Positions 1 to 12,822 of a DNA stretch of 64,000 nucleotides are shown here, piece after piece. The translations under genes were made by a program, and so were the position numbers. The notes below the pieces were generated by a model. The model worked only from the letters and a program-made list of their open reading frames with translations. It did not search any database and was not told where the DNA came from. This DNA comes from Rotaria sordida. Lineage: Eukaryota; Rotifera; Eurotatoria; Philodinida; Philodinidae. Where the stretch lies: positions 23,509 to 87,508 of the forward strand of contig CAJNOL010001002.1 of the NCBI GenBank assembly GCA_905250125.1, written 5' to 3'. The first letter of the stretch is position 1, and each line of letters starts with the position of its first letter.

Positions 1-209
1 CGACATACTTGTTCTTTAATTTCTAATATTTCTTTGATATTTTTCCATTGAACATCTTGATTAATTGAACTTCTACTATATTGAGCCGAAAATGGATTGG
101 GCACAATAATAATTAGGAATAATATGCAAATAAATACTATGACAAACCATATAGGCGACAGATGCCGCAAATGAAAATATTGTCGACGCCACCAAATTCG
201 CATGGGCAT
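1..209 (-). CDS. N-terminus of a type II membrane protein (partial, runs off left edge)
   Basis: Read on the minus strand from the ATG at 209, the frame stays open to the window edge (69 codons). The product starts MPMRIWWRRQYFHLRHL, basic and rich in Trp and Arg. A strongly hydrophobic stretch of about 20 residues (PIWFVIVFICILFLIIIV) follows at roughly residues 20-37, then a polar stem containing QYSRSS. A short basic cytoplasmic tail, one membrane anchor and a polar stem is the layout of Golgi type II enzymes such as glycosyltransferases, but the catalytic part lies outside the window. The family is therefore inference only. A second in-frame ATG lies two codons downstream. Confidence 0.5.
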   Translation of the reverse strand, partial: MPMRIWWRRQYFHLRHLSPIWFVIVFICILFLIIIVPNPFSAQYSRSSINQDVQWKNIKEILEIKEQVC

Positions 210-831
210 TTTATGAAATGAAGAATCTATAAAAGTGTATTGTTGGATAGATGTCAAATACAAATGTCTTTTCTTTTCTAAATATCTCGTTTCTTCTAGT
301 TAGGTTTATTCGGTTCAGTACGTATTAAATTGTTCCGATTGTAATCGAATATTGTTGAACAGTATCATGTTCTATATTCAATAAAATATACATCTTTTTA
401 TTTAGAAGATTTTCAATCTTTCAAACAAGAAAATAAATGATCGGTAGAATGTGTACATATTCCTTCGGCAAATATACTATTACCCATGTAGCCAATTTTT
501 TGAAAATAATTAGACATAATCAACATTATTGTACACTGTAATGCATAAATAATGGATATAATTATGTGAGCATGCAACTAATTTCTTGAATTTTCATGTT
601 CTATTGGTCAAATAATATTCTATAATCCATGGATGTTTCAATGCATCATGGGTTATTGGACAATTGGTTGATCTCGATACATTCGTTTTTTTATGAAATA
701 AATACATTAAGAGTATTCACCGTGTTTTTTTTTCGCCATTTCTAGTTCTCGAAGAGAGTATAACGGATGTCCATGAGTTTTTAATCATAGATCGAGCATT
801 TAAAATAAGAAGACATGTGTTCAAGGAAAAA
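210..831. other. Intergenic, no gene seen
   Basis: AT-rich sequence with short A and T runs. It is the presumed upstream region of the minus-strand gene at the left edge. No convincing open frame or promoter motif was recognised. Confidence 0.5.
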
Positions 832-1262
832 AATTTTAAACAAGGTTTTCGCAGGTTTTTAAGGAAAGTTCTGGTTTTTCATAGAACCATGTCGGAGCCG
901 CTCACGACCTGCCTCAAACTTTGTTCGATCGGGCTGAAATCTTAACAACAGATACTTGAAAGCATTATCAAGAAATGAAATCGGTCGTTTTCGTTTTTAA
1001 TTTTTCTATCCAGATTGACAGAGTTCTGAACACCAACATCTCAGTTTTAGATTCGAATCTTTACGTATTTCTCTCATAAAACAAAAATAAAGTCATATTT
1101 TTGAAAACATTTTAAACTACCTATGAGATATAGCCTAAAATGTTTCCAAAGCAATTTTTAGCCAGATTGAACAAAGTCAGACGAGAGCTGTAAGTGGGTT
1201 TGACGTGGCTCTATGTAAAAACTAAAGTTTTCCGAGAAAGCCGTGCTATTTCAGATACTTTA
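832..1262. repeat. Diverged inverted-repeat (fold-back) element
   Basis: About 100 bases at 832-935 recur in reverse complement at 1164-1262. For example, the left arm read backwards gives GATCGAACAAAGT and GGTTCTATG, and the right arm gives GATTGAACAAAGT and GGCTCTATG. The arms are much diverged and separated by about 230 bases. There is no open frame inside, so this looks like an old non-autonomous DNA element. Exact ends and target-site duplications could not be fixed. Confidence 0.5.
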
Positions 1263-2310
1263 TCTATGAAAAAAATTTTATGTGGATCAGTTGTATCCTC
1301 TTCGCGAGCCAGAATGACCAAAAGGATGAGATACCCTTAACATTCATGAGAAGTCAAAGAGTTTTCATGCATATAATACATTAAAAACCTAACAGATTAT
1401 ACGACATTATTTGACAAATAATCTATGAAAATTCGAGGAATAAGTTATATTTACATGTAATTACATTCATTTCTATATTGTACGTTTGTTCAAACTACTC
1501 GGTTGATAGTCGGTATACTGACGATTTTCATCCAATTTGAACCACATGGGTTATATTTATGTATTATAATATATGATACTATTCATTTATTTATAATTAT
1601 CGCCTACATGAGTATTCACTGGATAATTGACACACTTCTTATCTTCTTCATTCAAGAGCAAAAGATAATCTCGACTACTACAAAATTTAAATAACGTGTT
1701 TCATATACGATAAACCAACTCACATATATAAGAAGACAAATGAATAGTTCGATACAAGAAACATCTTATAAGTGACCAATAAAAAGACAAAATCATCTAA
1801 ATAGTATCCTAACATAAGAAAAAATAAAGTTTACAGAAGAAAGAATTGATTCATAAAATGTAGGAACGGAAAAAGAAGTAGGAATATGGATGAATATTAA
1901 GAGAAGTATAAAAAAGAAGGAAAAAACAACTACTATTTCACAAATATACCTTGAGTCTCATATAATTAACTTTATCATTTACGACATAAAAAATGTAAAT
2001 TTTACAGATCGAATCGTTATTACTATGAATTTCAGACTTACCTCTATGATCTGTTGAGGATCTGGGCGCTACACTTACATCCTCATGAATTTTCTTCTCG
2101 AATAAAAATTTATCAAAATTTTATTTATTCAAAAGCAATTATATTTAAAAATAATATTTGAAACAGTTTAACAATATGTATATATATAGTGGAAAAAGTT
2201 ACAATATATTTTGTAGAAACTGATTACTTAATATGTCTCTGACGTCAACAGCATCTATTATTTGAACATAGTAAACAGGTGTCTCCTATAGTAGTAATGT
2301 AAGTACTTTA
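1263..2310. other. Intergenic, no gene seen
   Basis: AT-rich. A 63-codon open frame at 1503-1694 is hydrophobic, compositionally biased and has no recognisable motif, so it is not called as a gene. Confidence 0.5.
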
Positions 2311-3111
2311 ATTCCTTATAAGAAGCTTTTTTCTGTATATGGACTGATAGTAAGAGCATTGCTCTACATACCTGTAATATTTGATTGTTCTTCAGCTAAT
2401 ATCATAATAGTATTATTTCGATAAGAATTATTTGTTATGATACGTGACGATAACATTGGATCATATTGTCTTCGTTGTATATTCTTTTCTTTCTTTGTCT
2501 CCTCTAATGCCTAGCCATCTATACATATTAGATTAGGACATACAAAAAGTGTGGTATGGAGAGAACAGAAAAGAAATAATAAAAAAAAAAAAACAAGTCC
2601 ATTAAGTTTTTATTTAAGTAATTCTCGGAGTCTGACGTTATGTAATTTTTAGTTATTGAACTTAATCAAACAAAATCCAAGCGATCAAAATGATTTCAAA
2701 TTGTTTCATTATGCGCTGTTAAAAAATTTATGAATCCTTTGAATAAAGAAGAGTATAGAAAAAAAACACATTTGATAAATGAATGCAATTGAATGTAAAT
2801 AACCAGAATGATTATTTCGAACATCTGATAAACTAACGACTTGTTTCTATATTTCTTTTTTCCTCTACCGCCATCATTTTTTGTATATCCTAATATGTAT
2901 AGATGGCTAAACATTAAAGGAAACGAAAAAAGAAAAAGAATATACAACGAAGACAAATATGAGCTAATGTTATCGTCACAAATAACTCTTATCATAATAC
3001 TACTATTATGATATTAGTTAAAGAATGATCAAATATCACTAAAATGTGTACAGCATTATTTTTACTATCAGTTCATATAAAGAGAAAATTCCTTTAAGTT
3101 TTTTATAAGAC
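2311..3111. repeat. Large inverted repeat, arms about 280 bases
   Basis: The stretch 2311-2600 matches the reverse complement of 2837-3111 over nearly its whole length, with scattered substitutions and small indels. Shared blocks include CCATCTATACATATTAG, ATATCATAATAGTA and CTTCGTTGTATATTCTTT. The spacer is about 235 bases. The arms contain no protein-like frame; the 99-codon frame at 2696-2995 crosses an arm and is accidental. This is best explained as a fold-back or MITE-like element, or two head-to-head copies of one repeat. Confidence 0.7.
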
Positions 3112-6100
3112 ATTAAAACACCTTCATCACTACTTTATTTATTTTTCACATTTATCGTTGAATTAGATATAATACTTGAAAGTATCTATATCATTCATCA
3201 TTACTTTCTCGTTTACTAAAGCTTATACAAAATATTGTTCATCAGATATCTAATGTAAAAGTAAATTACAAAATTAATAATACAATTTTAGAATCCTTAT
3301 AAATTTGAATTCTAACGTTATATCACATTACAAATATTTACATTAGTTTTTGTTCAAAAATATCGACATCTCATATTATACATACCTTGAAATTCTTTAG
3401 CAATGATAAAAACATAATTCAAACCAAAATCATTACTTATTTTAACTCAGTTAACTTCTATTTATTATAATTTTTATATTAATAAATAGAAATACAATTC
3501 ATATTGAAAATAAGTCTGTATAAAAAATATTATTTGACGATAAAGTTTTTTTTAATAATCAACATATTTTTGACAATATCATCAAGAAACAACATAATAT
3601 GTATATTTTTGTTTTGCTCTAATTACAGTATTAAATCTTGTAACGATCTACTGGCGTGTATATAAACTTTCTAATAAATCTAATACTTTTGACAGATGGC
3701 ATGACGTTAGTAACCATCATTATGACTAATCTGCCTCGATAGAAAAAGAACAAGTAAATAATGGTTTTGTTGCTATTTGAGCTATGCAGCATCTTATTAA
3801 GACGCCGAATATAGAGGGAGGCATTGGAAGCGAACGCTTCTCAATTCCGAACGATTTTTCGGTTTTTTTTTCACTAGACAACACCCAAAAACGTTCCGAT
3901 ACGTATTCTAAAAAACTTCAAAACACTTTTTATGAACATGATCGCCTCCCATTTACCTAAACTCTAGAATAGTCATTGCTTTTTAAATATAGTTTACCCA
4001 TTATTTTATGAAATATATCTGATTTTTTGTCATTTACAACAGAATTTCATGGAAGCATATCATCTCAATTGAATCCGTGAAATGGAATGTTATCTTGATT
4101 GTTGCATTTACTTTAACACTCTTTTGACAAATGTATTAACTTTTTCGATGAACAAGTTTCTTAATACACTATTAACTTTAATAATGTAGACCAGGTCTTT
4201 ATAATCTATGATCACATATGCATAAATCGTGAGATCAACGTTGAACTGGATATCTATGCATACACTTAGGATGGAACTCATTATCAAAACCTGACATTCC
4301 CAGTATATGATATACATTACCGACTTAGATTGTATTCTTCTGATTAACTGAAACTAGGATGTTTGTTTTAATGATATCTCATATTTACATTGTTTTCAAG
4401 TGAAACCTGTTGTATCCTTGTTAAAAGATTACTGTAGTCTAGCGCCATCATTTATATGCTAACTCATGTTTAGGTAAAAATAAAATACATTGGTGAATAT
4501 ATCATTTGATTTAATACATTTCTATCACAATTTCTTTTTCTGAGATCTCTATCAAATCCACATATCACTTCACTAATTGCATTCGATACTGATTCGCATT
4601 TCTTGCCACAAGTATTTCTGATCACAGGTATAACAAAGCAGAAATGAAATGTACAGAACATCAACTAGCAATATTTATGTTACTTTACTTTTTGCATAGA
4701 ACAGTAGCATAGTGTATGCAGTATTAATTCAATGGGTTTAGAGATGAAATCATTATTAGTCCGAATTTTTGATTCTTCAGTCTATCTATTGAAACCAGTA
4801 ACGATACTGATCATCAAAATTATAGAGCGATGTTTAGTCTATAGAGTTGGATTCGAACTAATCTATAACATATTAATGAGATAGTCTTGATACTGTCAAG
4901 ATCAGTCATTACTACATAATTGAGAATCTTATATTTTTAAAATCTGTGAGAATGGATCTACTGAAATATTTCATAGGAAATTATAGATGTGGTCTTTAAA
5001 CACTTTCTATTTTAGGAAACCATTGCAGCAGATGAAAATTTAATAGAATGTATATTATTGCGAACTTAAGATCATTTAACAGACCTATCATAATGCTAGT
5101 TTGAGAAAATCCAAAAATTATATTATTTCTGTAAGACTATGTATCCTACGAATGTTTTAAAATGATACTTAAATATTTATAAATACATTTTATTTTGTTT
5201 GATAAGATATCTATTTATGTTACACAAATTTTTCCAAAAAGAAAAAAATTTAAACTTCTATAAAGTTTTACGAAGCCAAGAAAAACCATTAAAATATAAC
5301 GTTAAGCAAAGACTGTAACAGAAAATACATTACGATGCTTTGATTTTTTTTTCCACATAGGTCGGAATGTTTGATTCATTACTTCTCAAAATAATAAGAT
5401 AAAAGTTTTGCTTCTCTATTGTACTATTCAACAAAATCAATTAGACATTTGATATGAGTATTCAAGTATAATATAACATGTCCTACAAATGAATTTGTTT
5501 TAGCATAAATTTTTTATCTTCTATTATATTTATCAAAAAAAAACCATTACATACAATTGCTCTTTATGGTTATTAAAAGTCAACTTTCTTTTATTTTTAA
5601 AAAATGCTAAGTGCGCAGTAGGTTGATCATCAAAAAACAAAAAAAAAAGAAAGAAGAAAAGAGACAATGGCATACATATATGCAATAATAAAATTTTTAC
5701 ATTCTACTTACTCAAAGGAATTAGCTTTTTTTATTTAATATAGAATATTAGTAAATCCCAAATTGTAATATGTTGAAACATACTAAAAATATCTATAAAG
5801 AATAAGTGTAATCAAATTTTATTTTATACTATGTACATATTGTTAATGTTACACAAATATTTGTTCTTCTCGATGTAGAATCATTTTAGTTTGTCTCTAT
5901 TTTTGTATCAGATGACGGTATTTTTTTTTCTTCCTGCAAGTCTTTTATGTTATGAATTAAATCAAAATAATGATTTTTTTGCTAAGTAAACTTCTTCCGG
6001 CAATAGAAGATCATGAATCTTCTGTTGCATCACATGTATTTTTATAATTTTTCAAAAAAAAATCAAAACGATTCCAAGCATTAGGAAAGAGATTTTTTCA

Positions 6101-6119
6101 GCTCAAAATCTTGAAAACT
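3112..6119. other. Long gene-free stretch
   Basis: Three kilobases of AT-rich DNA with frequent homopolymer runs. Open frames at 4108-4317 and 4470-4664 are short, lack domains and are not supported by splice-linked neighbours. Nothing else was recognised. Confidence 0.5.
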
Positions 6120-6650
6120 AAATGATGTTCCATAACTTCTGGACTTCAACGAAAATTAGTTTTTATGTAAAAAACAAAGAATTATTCCTATCCAACTATA
6201 TCTATATGGGCTTCAAGTATTTAGGACGATGTTTTAAATTGTATATTATTTGATGGCAGTATCTTTTCTAATAATAAGGATATAAACAGAAGAAACGTGA
6301 TAATTATGGTGTGGTTACAGAGGATAGTCATATCCATACTCTGGATAGTATGTATCGTTTTGTATAACTGTGTTACGTTTCATACAATGAATTCATAGTT
6401 CAGTAAACCTTCTTAAAAAAAATGTTGGTCGATTCCGAGATTTGAATTATCACGTTTCTTCTGTGAATATCATTATTAGCAACAGAAATAATGTCATCCG
6501 ATAGTATGCCATTGAAAACATCGTTCTAAATATTCGAAGCTCATATAGATATAGTTGGGCAGGGATCATACTTTATTTACATATAAACTAATTGCCTTTG
6601 AAATCTAGAACCTATGAAACACCCTTTAGGCATATTTTGATGTAAACATA
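6120..6650. repeat. Inverted-repeat element, arms about 190-210 bases
   Basis: Left arm 6120-6307 and right arm 6440-6650 are reverse complements with moderate divergence. Both contain CAACTATATCTATATG followed by GGACGATGTTTT or GAACGATGTTTT, and both end internally in ACAGAAGAAACGTGATAATT. The spacer is about 130 bases. No coding potential was seen, so it is a MITE-like fold-back. Confidence 0.65.
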
Positions 6651-7924
6651 CTAATTAAAGCTCAAACTTTGCGCGAAATCAGTCAATTTAGGGATATCTT
6701 CTATTGCGATGAGATGTTCAGTATAATATTTATTTCATACATGACAGTATCAATATAAAATTACATCTATCAATAATAAAAAAACATTAACTAAAGATGA
6801 AGAATTTCTATTTTTATAAGATTTGTCTAGCTTGCATGAATATATTGTAAAGCAAGCTTTTGACTTTAAACTATGTGTAATAAAATAGAATGTATTGATA
6901 TACACTATACTTTTATAGCAAGTATATTTCGATGACTTTGCGGATGAAGATATAATCAATTCTTTAGTCACTGTTACGATCCCTATGTTTGAAGGATTTT
7001 TGATAGTAAAAAAAAAAATATATATATATTTAAATAATTCATGTTCTCTACTGAAACAAATGAGAATGAAAAGAAAATTCATTATTATAATATTAAAAGT
7101 TTTAAATAAATCTCAATCGGGTTTTAAACGATGTACTTATTATGATTATTTTTATTCGTTTTTAAATCATATCCTTTTTATATGATAACTCATTTTGAAT
7201 GATTCATAATTTTTAACATATGCGAACGTATATAACGAAAAATATCTTCTATCGATAAGAATTGTTTTCACACATTCTTTTCGACAATGATATTTACCTA
7301 TTAATTATAATTATCAAATATTTGTATTTGCTATATATAATTAGCTGATCGATTCTATATATTTACAATCGTCTAATTCGAAATGAAAGAATGCACGAAC
7401 GAATTAAATAGGCATTTCGAAAAAAAAAGAAAAAGTAAATAAAACTTCTGTCGTTCTCACCTTTTTTGTAACACGTTCATAACATTTATCATAAGATATG
7501 AACTTAAAAGAAAAAAAAACCTAGGTTACCAGAAGAAACAGAATTGACAAACTCAGAAAAAGTTTATTGATTTAAGGAATAAAAAATAAAGGGCAATGAA
7601 TGATTCGTGTCGCATGACGAAGAAGAAAAAATACGAACAAAGTAACAATATAAAGAAACTCAAATAGTCAAGTACTATTCATATATCAATGAGAAAGGAA
7701 AAAATTTTCTTGTTGCATTGACAATTTAAAATACAAGTAAAATATGAGAGTACGAACAATGAAGCATGATTTAAAGTCAATCTTTTTTTTCTGCTTGCTG
7801 TAAACATATACCAAATATCAATAGACATACATGTGATTATAGAAAGCAAAAATTTTTTTGGCATTTTTTTCGTCATCGTTGGATAGAGCTTAACGGATTA
7901 CCTATAAGAATATTGTTTTCGGAC
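6651..7924. other. Intergenic, no gene seen
   Basis: AT-rich. Small open frames on both strands (6750-7185, 7679-7876) overlap each other antiparallel and are low complexity, so none is called. Confidence 0.5.
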
Positions 7925-8135
7925 TCATTCAGACAATGTTTTTGTAGAAAAATTTAGAGAAATTAGGTTAAAAAAGTCAAAGAAGATTGTAAAAATAAAA
8001 ATATGCCAAAAATATGAAGTCTCAGTAGCCTTAATATTTATCCGAATTATATTTTTGATTTTACTCGTCATATAATTAGGAACAATATCATACATGCGTT
8101 TCAGTAGTGTAGAAGCCCTTAACTCGTTACGACTT
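7925..8135. repeat. Dispersed repeat family R1, fragment
   Basis: This stretch carries the diagnostic R1 core: an AATATTTATCC block followed by a TTTTGATTTTACTCGTCATATAATTAGG-like block (8050-8080). The same core is found at 19840-19900, reversed at 19940-20010, at 48850-48910 and reversed at 50330-50410. Only one arm is recognisable here. R1 is my label, not a published family name. Confidence 0.6.
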
Positions 8136-8146
8136 TTAAACTTCTT

Positions 8147-8642
8147 CAACTATTAAATTTTATAACTCGAATATTTGCGTTTTCAACTATCCCATGGCAT
8201 CCATAGCTGGTATTGTGAGAATTAAAAAAAACGAGCTCGAAATCCTTAAATTCACCGTCAATGTTTTACCAATCAGCTATGCGCCTAGGCAAAGCATCCA
8301 CATCTCAACCCTTCAGTATTCGAAAAGGGGCTCCTGAGCATCATACATAGGCTTTCCAGGAATTCTCAGAACGTTCTTAAATGTACCATACAAGGTCTCT
8401 AACGGGTCTCTCGGCGTTCTCCGCGCCATAACTAGAGATCTTCACGGATTCTTAGTGGATACCTAGGGATCCATAGAAGATCGTAAACAAATCCTTATCC
8501 AAGCACCAGATAATTCTAAGGGGACCCCACAGGCTATGCTGTGATGGTCTGTGCGATCCCCTGGAGATCGCTGCAGGCTTCCTTTGAGATCAATAGTTGT
8601 AAACTCGAATATTTCAATTATAAAGTTAAATAGTTGATAATC
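8147..8642. repeat. GC-richer element with 30-base terminal inverted repeats
   Basis: The ends at 8147-8180 and 8610-8642 are inverted copies of each other: the left reads TCAACTATTAAATTTTATAA and the right, reversed, reads TCAACTATTTAACTTTATAA. The interior (about 8190-8600) is visibly richer in G and C than anything nearby and contains many short GGATCC-like and GGGGACCCC-like pieces, but no usable open frame. It looks like a non-autonomous DNA transposon of about 500 bases. Confidence 0.5.
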
Positions 8643-9556
8643 TCAATAGAATTTTTTAATAGAAATTGGATAGTCGCGCCAAAGATACGAGATTTTTTTT
8701 TTTGGCTTTTTGTATTTGATGACTAATACACCTTACACATTTTTCAGACGACTAGAGTTCATCAGGGTCAAGATTTTTAGATCAGGAACCAACTCGATTA
8801 GATCTATTCGTGTTCAGGCACTCTTTTGAGTTGCTGATCTACAATCTATATTAACTCTTAACCGTCTATACGAAAAACAAATGCAATAAGTTGCCAAAAA
8901 ATATGTCTAGCTATACATGAATAAAAACGAAAAGATTGCGAAGAAAGAATTGGTTACTACTATGAATGAAAGAGAAAAATGATACCATCATACACAAAAT
9001 AGATGATTGAATGGATATTCCACCCAAACGAATGAGAAAATTAATATAAATAATACGGAGATGAACAAAATAAAACTGAAAAGACAAAAAAAAAAGAACA
9101 AAAAATAATATACATTTCAACATGGATATAAATCATTTGGTCGTTAAAACAAACTTTTATGAACTTGAAATAATTTTTGACAAGGATGATGTGAAAATAT
9201 CAAAATTATTCAGTAGAGTACGCGTTATAGGGAATCATTCTAAAGAGATGATAACTCATGACACCTTCAAGAACACTGTCAAACGAGATTGGACAGATAA
9301 AACTCATATGAAAATGTGTTTTTTATATCAGTATCTCCATCATAAAATTTATATTTGCTTCTGCGATAAAGAAATGTTATCATATATTATAAAACCTTCT
9401 TACCACTCATTGCACAACAAGTTATCAAATCATGTAATTGATTGACAATATTGATTAATATAAAATATGCGAAATTAATTGAACAATCGAAGAGTAGAAA
9501 CAATGAAATGAAATATTCTCAGTTTTGATGTATAATCTATTCATTCGTTTAGTCTG
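8643..9556. other. Intergenic, no convincing gene
   Basis: A 107-codon plus-strand frame at 9122-9445 starts MDINHLVVKTNFYELE and has a fairly mixed composition, but I recognise no domain and see no linked exon. It is left uncalled; it might be a small orphan gene. Confidence 0.4.
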
Positions 9557-10191
9557 ACGAGGGAAGGCCACCAATTGCCTCCTCGCTTTTGAGCTGAAAC
9601 TCAGTTGACAATAGGTAATCGAACGTGCTGATTCCGAATATCACAATGGTTTTTCACCGCTTTCGATTTAAAGACCCGTTTTTTTAAAGATCTTGGTTTT
9701 TCAACCGAAAAATCATATTCACTAAAAATTTTTTGACCTGTCTAAATGAAAGAGCACGTCGTCAAACATACAGAAAACAATTTTTCAAGGTTCTAAGCGA
9801 GGTTTTGAGCGAGTTTTCTGCGTCTAAAACTTAAAACAGAATAGAAAGAAAAACAGTAGTTTTTCTTTCATAAATTGTGTAAGAATATTAGCGGTTTTTT
9901 CCTCTTTTTTTAAGTTTTAGACGCAGAAAACTCGCTCAAAATCTCGCTTAGAACCTTGAAAAATTGTTTTCTGTATGTTTGACGACGTGCTCTTTCATTT
10001 GGACAGGTCAAAAAATGTTTTTGGTGAAAATGATTTTTCGGTTGAAAAACCAAGATCTTTAAAAAAACGGGTCTTTAAATCGAAAGCGGGGAAAAACCAT
10101 TGTGATATTCGGAATCAACACGTTCGATTACCTATTGTCAACTGAGTTTCAGCTCAAAAGCGAGGAGGCAGTTGGTGGCCTTCCCTCGTGA
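9557..10191. repeat. Near-perfect fold-back element, arms about 280 bases
   Basis: The arms at 9557-9835 and 9909-10191 are inverted copies with only scattered mismatches, separated by a loop of 73 bases. The outer ends read ACGAGGGAAGGCCACCAA on the left and, reversed, ACGAGGGAAGGCCACCAA on the right; the inner ends read TCGCTCAAAACCTCGCTT and TCGCTCAAAATCTCGCTT. No clear target-site duplication or open frame was found. The low divergence makes this the youngest fold-back in the window. A transcript through it would form a very long hairpin. Confidence 0.85.
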
Positions 10192-11369
10192 GTAGAACCA
10201 GCGTGTGCAAAGTGAAACAGAAAAATTTTTCTATCATCATGATAAACATAAAGTTGACTTAACATTAGTAGAGAAAGAAAACAAATCGTTATATTTCAAT
10301 TGATTCTATTCAATCAGCATGGTTTTTCATTTGTGAGATAATTCAAAAAAACCGTAGTTAATTTTTCGTTGTATCACTGTTAGACTTATTTTTTCTTCTA
10401 ACGATATTGAACTTTCATACATATACAATTCTGCGTTTTTTTTTCTTTTTTGATTATATAATTTTCACAACTTTCAATGCTTATTCATGCTGAAATGAAA
10501 ATATCATATTTTCAATAGCTCAAAGAAAAGTCAACCCTCAATTAAATCAATAATAGATCCTTAATGTGATAAGAACATTAATGATGTAATATACATCTCT
10601 ACACACTCAACTGATAACGAGTTTCTTGATAGTGTAGAAATAATTATGGACAAAAGAAAAAGAATCCTCGAAAATTTCTATGATCACACAAGCATTAGAA
10701 GCATTAAAGGATAAAAATATAACGATAACTATGTTACATCGTAAGTAGATCAGAATCAAATTTAAACTTTGAGAAAAATACTACATAAACGAGCTAAACA
10801 AATCGATAATAGAAATCACTATAATCTCGCACATATAAAGGAAAAAAGTAGTCCATATGCGTAAAAGTATATTTTCTCGGTTGATCTTTTCACGTTAATA
10901 CGCTTTTCTACCTTTGAATGCAGTAAAACTTGTAAAATTTTTCATGCAAACAGATAAATACACTTAAACCTTGAATAATTTTGTGCGTTTTAATGTGTTC
11001 AAATATCTTTAATACTGTTAAACGCATCTTTTTTAAAGATCTCGTTTGACTGGATAGGAAAAGCACAAGTCAGACTATTCGAAAATAACAGTGAGGGAAT
11101 ATAAGGATTGACATACGACGAAAATTAGTTTTAAGTATTTAGCACACTATTCAATACAGTCAAAAATGACATTTTTATAGGTAACTCGACAAGTTCTCTA
11201 TTCAACAATAAGAAAAAATTTGTTCGCTCAGATTTCAAATTGCTGACACCTTAAAACTAATTAAAGAAATAGGAAAAAATTCAATCTAATCAATATTTTA
11301 TTATTTTCTTATATATAAAACATAAGCAAAAGACAACAGTGAATGACTATAAAAGTTAATTTTAAAATT
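10192..11369. other. Intergenic with an R1-like fragment near 11122-11262
   Basis: Mostly plain AT-rich DNA. The piece at 11122-11262 (AAATTAGTTTTAAGTATTT, then ACTATTCAATACAG, ending near ATTGCTGACACCTTAAA) matches parts of the repeat at 50165-50530, so a worn member of that repeat family lies here. Confidence 0.45.
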
Positions 11370-12284
11370 TTAATTATTTGTCTCATAGTCATCATTATGA
11401 TTTTGATGATGATGACAAAGACCAAAATAGTCAATTTTTATAAATGTCTTTGTTTGACAACGTTCATAATATAATTGACAACGATTAATATATTGTCTTT
11501 TATTATCACCACAAAATAATTCAAATGGACATAATTTCATTGTTTCATTTAAATTACAATTCATACAAATCGGATAATGATATTTATCTTGTGTTTGTAT
11601 ACATATTTCATTTGATTGACATAAATTTTTTGTACATTGTCGTTTTAATCGACATGGTCCACGATATGCTATTTGTCTTGGTTGATTAAATACTAAAGAA
11701 TTTGATAAATGACATCGATTAACAAATGTTTTACCATATGTATCACATACAGGTGAAAAACCAGTACAATTTCTTTGACGCGATATACAATGTGGTTTTG
11801 GTGTCATTATACATATTTCATTATTTGAATAACAACGTGATACTAATGAACAATTTGTTACACATGAACCAAAATAATCAATTTGTAAATTATAAGGATC
11901 AAGTTGTTTTGTACATAATGCAAATAATATTTCACATATATTTGCATATGTTAGACCATTTTTTAAACAAATTGGGCCAAGATAATTAGAATGAATAATA
12001 TTACATTGAATATTTGAACAATTTGGTGTATATTGTTGAGATATATTAAATAATTGATCGATTAATGATGGAAGATTTAAACGAACTTTTGGTCGATGTA
12101 AACTATCGACAATTGGATTACAATGAGATCGATTAAATAAATTAATTGATTTACGTGTTACAATAAGACGAGATTGCCAATATGATATTGTTGATGTTTG
12201 AGATGTTGTTAAATTAGTTATTGGTGGTGGAGAAATTATATTTGAATCATTAGTTACTAATAATAATTGAGTAGTTGTTGGAAA
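11370..12284 (-). CDS. Secreted-type protein with three Kazal/follistatin-like domains (5' exon missing)
   Basis: The minus-strand exon is open for 305 codons from a clean acceptor (TTTGTAG at 12285-12291) to a TAA at 11370. The ATG at 11805-11807 is internal, because the frame continues upstream with more domain sequence. A Thr/Ser-rich stretch comes first. Three cysteine-rich modules follow with the Kazal pattern of Cys, hydrophobic-Cys, Tyr and Asn-x-Cys: GPICLKNGLTYANICE, SPVCDTYGKTFVNRCH and LFCGDNKRQYINRCQ, each closed by a Y-x-G-x-C. Kazal modules occur in protease inhibitors and in matrix proteins such as follistatin, agrin and SPARC relatives; which applies here is unknown. The first exon, with a signal peptide, was not identified. 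It may lie beyond the fold-back element at 12311-12512. Confidence 0.7.
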   Translation of the reverse strand, partial: FPTTTQLLLVTNDSNIISPPPITNLTTSQTSTISYWQSRLIVTRKSINLFNRSHCNPIVDSLHRPKVRLNLPSLIDQLFNISQQYTPNCSNIQCNIIHSNYLGPICLKNGLTYANICEILFALCTKQLDPYNLQIDYFGSCVTNCSLVSRCYSNNEICIMTPKPHCISRQRNCTGFSPVCDTYGKTFVNRCHLSNSLVFNQPRQIAYRGPCRLKRQCTKNLCQSNEICIQTQDKYHYPICMNCNLNETMKLCPFELFCGDNKRQYINRCQLYYERCQTKTFIKIDYFGLCHHHQNHNDDYETNN

Positions 12285-12310
12285 CTACAAAGACATGTTA
12301 AGATCAACTA

Positions 12311-12512
12311 ATGAGGAAACGTTTTCAATTGATCAATCACTTTTGAATTCATATTCTGTACATAGGATAGACTACAGTAAGATATGAAAAAACTCTAAAA
12401 GATAAATCTCCTTAGGCGTTCTTTGGCGTTTTTTCATATCTCGTTGGGATCTACCTTATGCACAGAGTTCGAATTCAAAAGCAATTCATCAGTTAAAAAC
12501 GTTCTCTAATAA
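12311..12512. repeat. Small inverted-repeat element upstream of the Kazal exon
   Basis: Arms of about 80 bases at 12311-12391 and 12432-12512 pair with each other; shared blocks are TTTTGAATTC and AGATATGAAAAAAC. The element begins about 25 bases beyond the acceptor of the Kazal exon, so it probably sits inside that gene's intron. Confidence 0.6.
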
Positions 12513-12822
12513 GATTTATTTTTATCAAATAATTCGTTGGAAATACAGAAATCGAATTATCATTCTTTTTTTGAAAGGATGAGTACAACATTAATTAAAT
12601 CTTAATCCTATAGAATATTTTATGTGTTCTATCTGATAAAAAGGCTAGAACTTTCATGTGCATTGACATCGAATGATTCATCTTCTATAATGAACTATAG
12701 ATAAAACATAAATAAATATCCGCTTATAAACATGCAAGTATCAAAACTTCAATAGAAGAATACCATGAAAATACTTGTTAAATATATTCGAATATTGTTC
12801 TCAATTTATCCGACTATCTCTA

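Noticed and set aside
9122-9445. A 107-codon plus-strand frame as a gene
   Set aside because: No domain, promoter, or linked exon; kept only as a note in the intergenic entry.
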